Below, piece by piece: positions 6,715-14,343 of a DNA stretch of 42,971 nucleotides. Below the pieces are notes generated by a model, which was not told the origin of the DNA, did not search any database, and was given only the letters and a program-made list of their open reading frames with translations. Within the stretch, counting starts at the first letter, position 1, and every line of letters starts with the position of its first letter. Both the position numbers and the translations under genes were made by a program. The stretch lies in NCBI GenBank assembly GCA_019746975.1, contig JAIERK010000006.1:1-42971 (forward strand), read 5' to 3'. Origin of the DNA: Candidatus Obscuribacterales bacterium. Lineage in GTDB: Bacteria; Cyanobacteriota; Vampirovibrionia; Obscuribacterales; Obscuribacteraceae.

Positions 6715-8456
6715 TTGCTCTGGGGTGTCGCAGCCTCGGGCTTGGCGACTGCACTGTCATTTCCAAGTTTGACATCTGCCGTGGTTTTCTCTTCTTCACA
6801 GGGCTCTCGATTTATATGAAGTTCAAAACGTGAGCCTCCTCCGGAGACTGCTTGATATGAAATTTGACCTCCAATCAGAAGAGCAAGTTGACGGGAGAGA
6901 TACAATCCGACGCCGGTAGATCCGTTTTGAGAGTACCCATCTGCAGAACGCTGGAACAGAGTCGGCACTTTGTCCTCATCGACTCCGACCCCGCAGTCTT
7001 CCACCGAGAAAAATAACTGCTCTTTGTTCTCCCTAACATCGAGCTTGACGGTTGAGTCGTTGGGAGAATACCGGACTGCGTTGTCCAGGAGATTTTTCAG
7101 TATCTTCGAGAGAATGAGAGGATCGGTAAAATACTTCTTGCTGGTGCAATTGAGACTGCTCTCCAGAGTCACTCGTTTACTCTCAGCTTGATGCGAAAAT
7201 GATTCTAAACATCCGGATACGAGAGCTCGAATCAGAACCGGCATTTTATTCGCTTTGAAAATTCCGGCATGCATTTTGTAAACGTCGAGCATATCGGTCA
7301 ACATCAGGATCATCTGTCTATTGGAATCGGTTACCTTGTTTAGCAACAGGTAAACCTCGGATTGATCAGACTGGGAGCGCATCAATTGCAGGAGTGCGTG
7401 ATTGTTGGCGATAATTGGATTCTTCAGGTCATGGGTCAAAGAAGCTATAAAGTCCGCTTGTTGAAAGCGAATATTGACTTGCTCTGTAACGTCCCTGATC
7501 ACGACGGTAAAGTGAGATGACTTATCTCGTGTTAGTGAGATAGGCGAGATCGACATAGCTCCCCAGAAAACCGTACCATCCGATCGGCAAAACTCCATCT
7601 CCAAAGGAGATACTATTTCTCCGGATCTCAAAGCCTCGGTGTAACGCTTGCCGTCACTCTGCTTCAGTATCATTTTTTGAAATTGCTGTCCCAGCACGGT
7701 TTCTCTAGTCGAGCGAAACATCTTCTCGCTCCCTGGATTCCATCTGTTAATCAAGCCCTTCTCGTCCACACCAAAAATACTCTCCTGACTAAACTCAACG
7801 AGGGTGGCGAGATCTTTGAGAACCATTTGAGCCTTTCTTCGCTGTGCTTCAAATCGGCGAAACAAGACAATCGATACAACGAGAATCACCATCGCCAGGA
7901 CTTGAAGACCGATGACATTCGCCGATAAGAGCATTGCTTCACGGTTCCATTCATCCTGGGCTTCTCTCAGAGCTTTAGATTCTTCACTTCGTAGTGACTG
8001 AAGGTTGACCCCGAGCTCTTGCACCTTTGTCAACAAAGCTTTTTCTTCAGAGGGGGATTTAATTCCTTGGTTGGCAATACTTCCGAACTGCATAACTTCA
8101 TTCGACTGCTTTTCAAGTTCTTGAAGTCGTTGAGAAGCAACACCGCAAGCTTCAGCGGCGATTCGTAAATCCGATAGGGCTTGGGATAAAGAAGAAACCG
8201 CCGTGTTTCCTTTAGGTAGATCAGCCTTCCCGAAGCTTGTCTCCGAGGAGCAGTCAGTTGAGAACCGATTAACGATGGCGCCAAGATTGTCGATCTTCGA
8301 TATGAGTTGTTCTGTTTCTTGGATTGTCCTCGATGACTGTAAAACGAGAAAACCGACCCGCAGGCTTATAAGTACGGTGGTCGCCATAGCGATGCAGAGC
8401 ACTGCGATCAAGATGAGGGCAATGCGCTCAGGCTTATTGTGGTTAAACCGCTGCAC
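6711..8456 (-). CDS. Membrane sensor histidine kinase (PAS-HisKA-HATPase)
   Basis: GTG at 8456 is chosen as start because AAAGGAGG (8467-8474) lies 10 nt upstream; a longer TTG start would put that site inside the gene. The product is 581 residues. Order: transmembrane helix ~12-38; helical extracytoplasmic domain of ~135 residues with two Cys, CHASE3-like in size; transmembrane helix ~176-200; PAS ~215-326; HisKA with H342 in 'SLTHDLKNPI'; HATPase with N-box 'LLDNAVRYSP', G1 'DCGVGV' and G2 'GSTGVGLYL'. All kinase motifs are intact. It starts the operon with the pseudokinase and the NarL regulator. The ligand is unknown. The C-terminal ~25 residues are a charged, low-complexity tail. Confidence 0.93.
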   Translation of the reverse strand: MQRFNHNKPERIALILIAVLCIAMATTVLISLRVGFLVLQSSRTIQETEQLISKIDNLGAIVNRFSTDCSSETSFGKADLPKGNTAVSSLSQALSDLRIAAEACGVASQRLQELEKQSNEVMQFGSIANQGIKSPSEEKALLTKVQELGVNLQSLRSEESKALREAQDEWNREAMLLSANVIGLQVLAMVILVVSIVLFRRFEAQRRKAQMVLKDLATLVEFSQESIFGVDEKGLINRWNPGSEKMFRSTRETVLGQQFQKMILKQSDGKRYTEALRSGEIVSPLEMEFCRSDGTVFWGAMSISPISLTRDKSSHFTVVIRDVTEQVNIRFQQADFIASLTHDLKNPIIANNHALLQLMRSQSDQSEVYLLLNKVTDSNRQMILMLTDMLDVYKMHAGIFKANKMPVLIRALVSGCLESFSHQAESKRVTLESSLNCTSKKYFTDPLILSKILKNLLDNAVRYSPNDSTVKLDVRENKEQLFFSVEDCGVGVDEDKVPTLFQRSADGYSQNGSTGVGLYLSRQLALLIGGQISYQAVSGGGSRFELHINREPCEEEKTTADVKLGNDSAVAKPEAATPQSK

Positions 8457-8466
8457 GATATTCGTT

Positions 8467-8474
8467 CCTCCTTT
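8467..8474 (-). promoter_or_regulatory. Strong Shine-Dalgarno deciding the kinase start
   Basis: AAAGGAGG on the minus strand, 10 nt before GTG at 8456. It marks that GTG, not the earlier in-frame TTG at 8477, as the initiation codon. Confidence 0.75.
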
Positions 8475-8639
8475 CAAAGTTTAACACATCTATTTATTTG
8501 AATTTACGCAGGTGTTTTGTTGCACTTAATTTGGGTGACTTGAAGGTCAGGCAGGTGCAGAAGTAAAAACCATGGCTGTCCGGTTAATCGTTGCTGCGCA
8601 GCAGACCCGAGACGAGCTTTCCGGATTCCTGCGCTTCTG

Positions 8640-8962
8640 CTTTAGGTGTGTGCAATCTCCTTAAAGCCGGTGCTACTGTAGTCGTGCTCGGCAACGTCGT
8701 TGCGAGTGGTATCCTTTTTGGTGCACATAACGACGGCGTTTTGCGTATCGGCGGCGACTTGCACGCGCAGGCATTAATACTAATGGACCATGACGGCTTC
8801 GTGAGGGGGCAGATCAACTGTCAGTCTTACAGAGACGATGACGGTGAATGGCGCGATGCCCTCGAGGACTATCTGTTTGACGGCGAAGACGACTATCACC
8901 CCATTACTGATAAATTGATAGCTTGCCAACGCGGTGGTCTGGGGCTATTCAGGGCAGAGTAG
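8640..8962 (+). pseudogene. Truncated paralogue of the beta-solenoid protein at 10055
   Basis: From about 8645 the frame reads 'NLLKAGATVVVLGNVVASGI', 'HNDGVLRIGGDLHAQ' and 'MDHDGFVRGQI', clearly homologous to 'NLIKAGAPMMVLGNVHASGI', 'YNDGVLRIAGNLETQ' and 'FDHDGYVRNKV' of the intact minus-strand gene. The C-terminal halves match to the end. The N-terminal ~120 residues are missing: before 8640 the frame reads unrelated sequence and no homologous start is found. The two copies lie ~1.1 kb apart in opposite orientation, flanking a pyruvyltransferase remnant. This looks like a 5'-truncated duplicate; a short expressed form is possible but no ribosome-binding site supports it. Confidence 0.7.
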
Positions 8963-9065
8963 AGAATGTGAGCTGTATTTAGCGGCATGCTCTTCGTTGT
9001 AGGTCAGAGCATGGAAGGTACTTTCTATCTTCGGCGTAATCAATGATCGTCCAATCCGCTCAGCA

Positions 9066-9392
9066 TTGAGTCTTACAAACGAAAGTTTAGGCTGCTTCTG
9101 TTGGTATGTAGATGCGCCGATATCGCGCTACAAAAAACCGGCTATGCACAAGTTCTCATTTGGCGTTGTACATGATGCAGTTCGCCAGATTGGCGGCTAT
9201 CGCTTGTTGATTACAGATCGCGTCCACGGTCAAATTCTCGCATCCTTACTTGGAATGCGAAGTATTCTCTTGCCTAATTCGTACCACAAGAATGAATCGT
9301 TCTTTCGATCTTGGATGCAAGAAAATCGCGACTGCCGCTTCGCCGCCGACACCGCCGAGCTGAATTCACATATTGAGGAATTTCCAGATTAG
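9066..9392 (+). pseudogene. Polysaccharide pyruvyltransferase-like C-terminal fragment
   Basis: The motif 'LLITDRVHGQILASLLGMRS' followed by 'ILLPNSYHKNESFFRSWMQ' matches the C-terminal nucleotide-sugar/PEP-site region of the polysaccharide pyruvyltransferase family (PF04230-like), which normally spans ~300 residues. Only ~75 residues of the domain remain. The nominal start is a TTG with no ribosome-binding site and the upstream sequence shows no homology. It is therefore a 5'-deleted remnant. The intact enzyme would add pyruvyl ketals to cell-surface polysaccharides. It lies between two copies of the beta-solenoid family. Confidence 0.65.
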
Positions 9393-9398
9393 CTCGAT

Positions 9399-10058
9399 TT
9401 ACTCCACCTCGATTGTTTCGTCATCTATTACTCTGCCTGGGTTATCCGTTAGAAGCAATCGCCAGCGCATTTCGAATGGATATGGAATCGGTGTAGAGAG
9501 ATCAGACTTCTCGTTGTGGACCTCCGACCACCAGCCAAAATCACCGTGCCTTTGTGATGAATGTTTTTCCCACTCGCTCCATTGATTGGGCTCCTGATCG
9601 TGAATCTCGGGAAATTCGAACAGCTCCATTGGTTCTTTCGTGAACTTCCCCTCAGAATTTGGCCGATCTAATGTGACGCCAAAACGTCGGTTGCCCTTCA
9701 AATCATCTTTGTTGATATGGTTCTTCCATTGCCACACTCGATAACCATCTTTAACAACGAATCGATTCGGACTGAGATTGCCTGTGCCGCATCCACCTGG
9801 ATCAAAATCTGTGCAGTGCATCAGAGTGCCATGCTCGCTAGTCATTAGCGGATCTGGCAGCTTGCGCAGTGCACTAACGCGGAGCTGAACCTGTCGCTGA
9901 AGCCAGAGCTTTGTTTGTAGGTCGTAAATGCTGAATCCGTGACCGACCCTGACTGGGACATATCGGACTGTCGATAATTTGTTTCCCTTAGCGAATACAG
10001 CTAGTGAAAGGACAGCCGAAGACAAGAAAAGCAGTATCAGAATGATTTGGTGTTTCAT
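9399..10058 (-). CDS. Secreted protein coupled to the beta-solenoid gene
   Basis: ATG at 10058 overlaps the stop of the upstream gene (ATGA) and has GGAAGG just before it; a longer in-frame start 33 nt upstream is less likely. The product is 219 residues. The signal peptide is 'MKHQIILILLFLSSAVLSLA' followed by 'VFAKG'. The mature protein has two close Cys ('MHCTDFDPGGCGTG') and is rich in aromatic and charged residues ('GYRVWQWKNHINKDDLKGNR', 'FEMRWRLLLTDNPGRV'). I recognise no domain. Translational coupling to the beta-solenoid gene suggests the two act together, one exported and one apparently cytoplasmic. Function unknown. Confidence 0.7.
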   Translation of the reverse strand: MKHQIILILLFLSSAVLSLAVFAKGNKLSTVRYVPVRVGHGFSIYDLQTKLWLQRQVQLRVSALRKLPDPLMTSEHGTLMHCTDFDPGGCGTGNLSPNRFVVKDGYRVWQWKNHINKDDLKGNRRFGVTLDRPNSEGKFTKEPMELFEFPEIHDQEPNQWSEWEKHSSQRHGDFGWWSEVHNEKSDLSTPIPYPFEMRWRLLLTDNPGRVIDDETIEVE

Positions 10059-10756
10059 TGTCCTTCCCCACACAAGACTGTCATCCCACACCGGCTGAGC
10101 TTCCAGAGGCGGTTAACGTCGGGTGCGTCCTCTCTGTCATTTTCGAAGACATCGTCAACCAGAATTTCGCGCCATCTGCCGTCGTCGTCGTCAGATGAAA
10201 AGGATGCTCCTTCCACTTTGTTCCTGACATAACCATCGTGATCAAACAGGAAGTATGCTTGTGTCTCTAGGTTGCCGGCGATTCGAAGCACTCCGTCGTT
10301 ATACTCACCGATTACTATCCCGCTTGCATGAACGTTTCCCAGGACCATCATCGGCGCTCCGGCCTTGATCAGATTGTGGACTCTCAAGTCACCTCTTACA
10401 AAAAATAACGGACCAAAGGACAGATTTCTGTTAAACAAGTCACCGCTGATTGTTAGGTCTCCATCACAAGCTAGTCCAGCCAGGCGTTTTGCGGCTATCC
10501 ATTCGGCATCAAAATCCAGCTCTAGGTCACCTGCTAGTGTTGTTCCTCCCGGCAATACGAGCACGTTATGCTTTCGATACCGCACCAAATGATTGTGCAA
10601 GAATTCTCTGAAGTATTCGGGATAAGACGATCGCTCTGGCTCAAAAGGGACAATAATCTCAATCTGTTTGGACAAAGGTTCGATAAGTTCCTCTGCCAAT
10701 ACCAATTTGCCTGCGTTGTTGGGATCAACTGTATGCAATGACAATTCTTGTTTCAC
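10055..10756 (-). CDS. Beta-solenoid (polymer-forming-like) protein
   Basis: GTG at 10756 is preferred over TTG at 10771 because AGAGG lies ~6 nt upstream. The product is ~233 residues. After an N-terminal ~70 residues, short repeating units appear: 'VLPGGTTLAGDLELDF', 'LACDGDLTISGDLF', 'FFVRGDLRVHNLIKAG', 'MMVLGNVHASGI' and 'DGVLRIAGNLETQ'. The recurring GDL/GNV turns resemble a right-handed beta-helix such as bactofilins, although no bactofilin core is certain. The C-terminal part is acidic ('FSSDDDDGRWREILVDDVFE'). No signal peptide is seen. It is translationally coupled to the secreted protein downstream. A truncated paralogue sits at 8640-8962. Confidence 0.7.
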   Translation of the reverse strand: MKQELSLHTVDPNNAGKLVLAEELIEPLSKQIEIIVPFEPERSSYPEYFREFLHNHLVRYRKHNVLVLPGGTTLAGDLELDFDAEWIAAKRLAGLACDGDLTISGDLFNRNLSFGPLFFVRGDLRVHNLIKAGAPMMVLGNVHASGIVIGEYNDGVLRIAGNLETQAYFLFDHDGYVRNKVEGASFSSDDDDGRWREILVDDVFENDREDAPDVNRLWKLSRCGMTVLCGEGQ

Positions 10757-10973
10757 GCTAACCTCTGCCAATTGGGGAAATTGTTCTTAAGTGAGATACG
10801 GGCAGGTATTCAGGATTAGGATGTCATGGAGCGAGGCTTTGACAGTGGTAAAATGACAATTCATAAGAAAGTAGGACAAGCGATTTGCGGTTTTTGCATC
10901 CATCGGTTCCATGCCTTGTGCGATTTCCATTGTTGGGGACGTTAGTCGGTTTTTGACTTGTGGCTTGAGGTAA

Positions 10974-11567
10974 AAGCGTCTGGACAATCTCGACACCGGT
11001 ACCGTTGCTTTCGGATCCTTCTTGATTGCCGGAAAGATAGGCGCGGGCGGAATACGAACTGTCTACAAAGCAAGGCATTTGTTGCTCAACCGTGACGTCG
11101 TGCTTAAGCTATTGAATTCTGATTCTGCTGTTGCTTTTGTTCGATTTCAAAGAGAAGCAAAATTGTTGAGCAAGCTCAACCACCCGAACATAGCGAAGAT
11201 TTTTGACTTCGGTATCTCGTCGAACAACACAGCGTATCTGGCGCTCGAGTATATCGAAGGGAAGACAATTAGCCAAAAGCTGCAACAAGATGGACCATTC
11301 GAACTCGAATTCGCAGTGTCAGTGATAACGCAGCTGGTTGATACCCTGTCTCACGCTCATTCGATTGGTATCATTCATCGGGACTTGAAACCAAGCAACG
11401 TAATTATCAGGGAGGCTACCAACGAGGCTGTCCTGTTAGATTTTGGAATCGCCAAGCTTGCTAACATAGGGCGAGTATACCGCGAAAGTCGGCGGACGGT
11501 CGGTCTTGTCGAATTGCCGATCAGCTGGAAAGTGCCGTGCAAATTTGGTAGATCGATCCGCGCCTGA
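10974..11567 (+). pseudogene. Hanks-type Ser/Thr protein kinase, N-lobe and catalytic loop only
   Basis: The frame opens after an in-frame TAA (10971-10973) and contains 'GKIGAGGIRTVYKARH' (glycine loop, with Arg where the third Gly is usual), the ATP-binding Lys in 'VVLKLL', 'IIHRDLKPSNVII' (catalytic loop) and 'LLDFGIAKL' (DFG). Sequence after DFG no longer resembles an activation loop, and the frame ends ~35 residues later. The APE motif and the whole C-lobe are missing, as is any credible start region. This is a kinase truncated at both ends, or frameshifted just after the DFG. If expressed from TTG 11022 it would be inactive. Confidence 0.75.
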
Positions 11568-11896
11568 GATTATAGTTCAAACGTCAGCATGTTTGAAAGC
11601 TTCCATCTCTCGGGACTGTGTGCTTGCCTCGTGTTTCGTGCATAGCATGCTGATCTAGACCGGGTCCGTTGTTGTGAGACGATACGGCTTAAGTCTTTGG
11701 TGCCGAGTACGGTATTGTATGTGATACTAGCGGCATGGGTGCTTATTGCAGTCACAAGATTAGGCTTTAGGTTCTTCATGGTCGCCTGAGTTGCCAGTCC
11801 TCGCAATTATGCTGAAGTTGTCGAAAGCCAAAACGAAAGGGTGCTATTATTCTTGCGTGCGAAAGAAATGATTTGCGCGATGAGGTAGATAGCGCA
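11568..11896. other. No convincing gene
   Basis: This sequence follows the kinase remnant. The only sizeable frame (minus, 11570-11806) lacks a ribosome-binding site and has a composition typical of a shadow frame. Some of the region may be diverged kinase C-lobe, but I could not recover it in any frame. Confidence 0.4.
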
Positions 11897-12307
11897 GTGC
11901 CAAAGCTGAATTGGTGTGAACTCGACTTTCTAGAATGCTTAGAGGCGGATCCTATAGTCGACGACTACGGCACCTCTCATTACTACGAATTGGAGCAGGG
12001 CGATCTTCGAATTCAGGTTACTGTATGGCAATACGAAAGTGTCATACAATTATCGTTGTTACGAGCCAGTACGAATGTGACGATATTCGGCTTTGCTTCT
12101 TTCGTGCGTGGCAATGTGAGATACATAAACGACAAACGCGGTAAGTACTTAGAAGTCTATGATTGTATACTTGCACCATCGAGATTCTGGTACCAAGATG
12201 CGGGCGATCTCTTCGACCATAAGAAGTTTACGCACGGACTCACGATCAGATTGGAAGTCGAACCGGAGATTCGAATTATGCTAGAACCCTGTCGCAACAG
12301 TTATTGA
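11897..12307 (+). CDS. Hypothetical ~136-residue protein
   Basis: GTG at 11897 is chosen over TTG at 11873: TGAGG lies ~10-12 nt upstream and the protein then begins 'PKLNWCELDFLECLEADPIV'. It continues 'VTVWQYESVIQLSLL', 'FVRGNVRYINDKRGKYLEVY' and 'APSRFWYQDAGDLF', which is well-formed globular sequence rich in beta strands. The size and composition are like small single-domain proteins often found as immunity or accessory factors, but no toxin partner is visible. No known family is recognised. It is intact, between decayed neighbours. Confidence 0.6.
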   Translation: MPKLNWCELDFLECLEADPIVDDYGTSHYYELEQGDLRIQVTVWQYESVIQLSLLRASTNVTIFGFASFVRGNVRYINDKRGKYLEVYDCILAPSRFWYQDAGDLFDHKKFTHGLTIRLEVEPEIRIMLEPCRNSY

Positions 12308-12612
12308 GTCGATTCGAGCAAGATTAAGGTGTCAATAACGGCACTAGGTAAGCGTAGTTGGTGCCCGTTGTGCTTGCTTTCGCAACTATAGTTGACAGTG
12401 AAAAGGTGGTCCTTATTATCCAAGGGTCCTATCAAAGGACTCTGCCGCCCTAGATAAGTCCTATTCGGCGGCTTTGTCACCTTGCATTTTTCATAATCTT
12501 GTTCCCTATAGAAATTAGGACTGCCTCTCCTAAGCCGCAAGCGTTTACTCAAGGATGTTAAAAGTGTTCTTCCCGGAACTGTTTCCGGCTCCAACTTTTT
12601 CCAATTTGCTTA

Positions 12613-12647
12613 CTGGACGCCCTGCCGAGCCAGGCGACGACGTCCAG
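12613..12647. other. Hairpin with nested stem
   Basis: CTGGACG (12613-12619) pairs with CGTCCAG (12641-12647). Inside, CCTG (12621-12624) pairs with CAGG (12631-12634). There is no T-tract on either side, so it is not a typical terminator. It may be part of a structured RNA together with the hairpin at 12754. Confidence 0.45.
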
Positions 12648-12753
12648 CACTAAACAATTACCCTAAGCCTGCTCACTGTTCTTGATAATACCACCTATGG
12701 TGTTGTTTTCTGTCTTCAATCGAGACTGAGCACCAGACCCTTTCGGTATAGAA

Positions 12754-12798
12754 AAGTCGGGCGAGATCTACCTTTCGTAGGTGGGGCACGCCCGACTT
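12754..12798. terminator. Strong 10-bp hairpin, possible terminator or RNA element
   Basis: AAGTCGGGCG (12754-12763) pairs perfectly with CGCCCGACTT (12789-12798), and an inner CTAC/GTAG stem (12768-12780) closes the middle. On the minus strand the stem runs into TTTTCT, as in an intrinsic terminator; on the plus strand the tail is weak. No minus-strand gene lies immediately upstream, so an RNA gene is also possible. Confidence 0.5.
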
Positions 12799-13018
12799 AT
12801 TCCTCTTGTAGTTATCACCGCTTTTGGGGAACACATACGAACACGTTGTCGTGCCGATTAAGCTATGAGAGCAGCCACATTATCCGGGTATAATGGCTAA
12901 GTAGCGCACTCTATGCGAATCGCAGCGGAGAGTTGCTGTTGGACTTTTCGGCGTTGCGAATAAAAAAGTCACGGATGCCAAATACGAAGTCAAACATTGA
13001 TTTTGAGCGCAAAGTAAT

Positions 13019-13513
13019 ATGGGTCTGAGAAACTACCTTATCGAAGGCGTCTCCTGCACCGGCAAAACATCGGTGTGCCGGGAATTGCTTTTGCGCGGCT
13101 ACCATGCCATCCATGGTGACAGGGAATTGGCCTATCAAGGCGATCCAGAAACTGGAAAACCGACAGATGGTTTCACCCACGAACACCACATCTGGCATGT
13201 CGACAGAGTAAGAAGCCTTGTTGCCGACCATTGTTCGGCGGTTACGTTTTTCTGTGGCGGCTCTAGAAATTTTTCAAAATTTGTCGATTTGTTTGACGGC
13301 GTTTTTATCCTCAGTATTGACCGTGAGACGTTGATGAGGAGGCTTTGTCGGCGCCCGGAAAATGTCTGGGGCGGCAAACCAGCTGAGCGCGAACTCATAT
13401 CCAGATTGCATCAGACTAAAGAAGACCTCCCCGAAAACGGTATCATCATTGATGCAACCTTACCGCTTGAGCTTGTTGTTGATGAGATCGTTCGTCTAAG
13501 CGATCGGTGCTAA
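13019..13513 (+). CDS. Small P-loop kinase (nucleoside/nucleotide kinase-like)
   Basis: The protein has 164 residues. Walker A is at residues 10-18, 'GVSCTGKTS'. The order then follows small kinases such as adenylate- or shikimate-kinase relatives: 'HAIHGDRELAYQGDPETGKP' (acceptor-binding region), 'AVTFFCGGSRN' (Walker B-like strand), an Arg-rich lid 'LMRRLCRRPENVWGG', and 'NGIIIDATLPLELVVDEIVR'. It should transfer a phosphate from ATP to a small molecule; the substrate is unknown. No good ribosome-binding site is visible before the ATG. It is intact and flanked by remnants on both sides. Confidence 0.75.
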   Translation: MGLRNYLIEGVSCTGKTSVCRELLLRGYHAIHGDRELAYQGDPETGKPTDGFTHEHHIWHVDRVRSLVADHCSAVTFFCGGSRNFSKFVDLFDGVFILSIDRETLMRRLCRRPENVWGGKPAERELISRLHQTKEDLPENGIIIDATLPLELVVDEIVRLSDRC

Positions 13514-13564
13514 AGATTGTTCCCGACACTTAAGGCATTGAACCGAGCTCTATTAGCTTTTCCA

Positions 13565-14155
13565 TTACGTTTCCGAAGGCACTCCCGTCAGCCTGAATTC
13601 GGAGAAGAGTGAGAAGTCACCATATGTGGTGACATTCTGAGGAATAACCAGGTTGGAGGCCCGCATTCTATCGCCAGCGCCTGTGATCGCTGTTAAATCG
13701 ACTCGTCCGCCGTTGGCTCGTCCGGCTCCGTCGACTATGATCTGCTGCCCACCTGCTAGCACCTGCTTGACCGCTACGTATTCCGCGGCGCTGACTTGCG
13801 AACCGGCTTCTACTATTCTTGTATCTCCGCCCACGTTGATTACTACTGACCCGACATTGTCAAACAGTTTTTCGCCTAAGGTGATGTTGCGATCTGCAGA
13901 GGAGAGATCGAGATTGACACCGCTATTCAGACGAACTAGCGAGTCATTCTGGACCTGTACGGAATTGTTGGAAAGCTGCGAGTTATTGATTGGCATCCTT
14001 AACTGCTTGTCCATGCCTCTGAGCTGGCCGCCGTGCACTGCTCTGCCGTCTTCATTTACTCGAGTGACATGATCGATGCTGGGTGCGTATCTTGTGCCGA
14101 TTCGGGTCCGCTCTCTCCCGTTAGGGTAAAGCCTAATCTTCAGTAGGCAATCCAT
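13565..14155 (-). pseudogene. Truncated paralogue of the giant protein's N-terminal domain
   Basis: Residues ~80-190 align by eye with residues ~180-290 of the 4983-residue protein: 'NLDLSSADRNITLGEKL' against 'GLDLSSTAKSITIGGDL'; 'AGSQVSAAEYVAVKQVLAGG' against 'AGTKVTAAEYAAINQKLATG'; 'MRASNLVIPQNVTTYGDFS' against 'IRTSELVVPDGVSAHGNFT'. It stops soon after this domain; the beta-helix body is absent. The signal peptide is also missing in this frame, although 'VAFLLLKSSIPAPS' occurs just upstream in another frame, suggesting a frameshifted N-terminus. It is a deleted relative of the giant gene, 6 kb away on the opposite strand. Confidence 0.7.
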
Positions 14156-14343
14156 GGCAGCAGCAATCAGATGGAGCTGGAATACTGCTCTTAAGTAAGA
14201 GAAAAGCCACGGTACCAGGGGGCCGAATCATGTCGACTAAAATTGCTTCGCGAGTACTACTTCCAAATTGCTTCGCTAATAAGACCCAACTGACTCGTAT
14301 TACGATCATTAGTCTTGCCCTCGCGATATGCTAAGGAGGTCTT

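Larger units (their letters stand above)
12308..13018. other. 711-bp gene-free region containing two strong hairpins
   Basis: No frame is convincing in either direction. The section 12613-12798 holds two well-formed inverted repeats, listed separately, plus a short ACCACCTATGGTG palindrome-like element near 12692. It could encode a structured RNA or carry terminators for flanking units. Confidence 0.5.

Noticed and set aside
10787..11078. Two minus-strand ORFs upstream of and overlapping the kinase remnant
   Set aside because: They are antisense to the kinase-like frame or lie in its upstream region, with no start signals.
12301..12594. 97-codon minus-strand ORF
   Set aside because: No ribosome-binding site, no domain, and composition typical of non-coding sequence.
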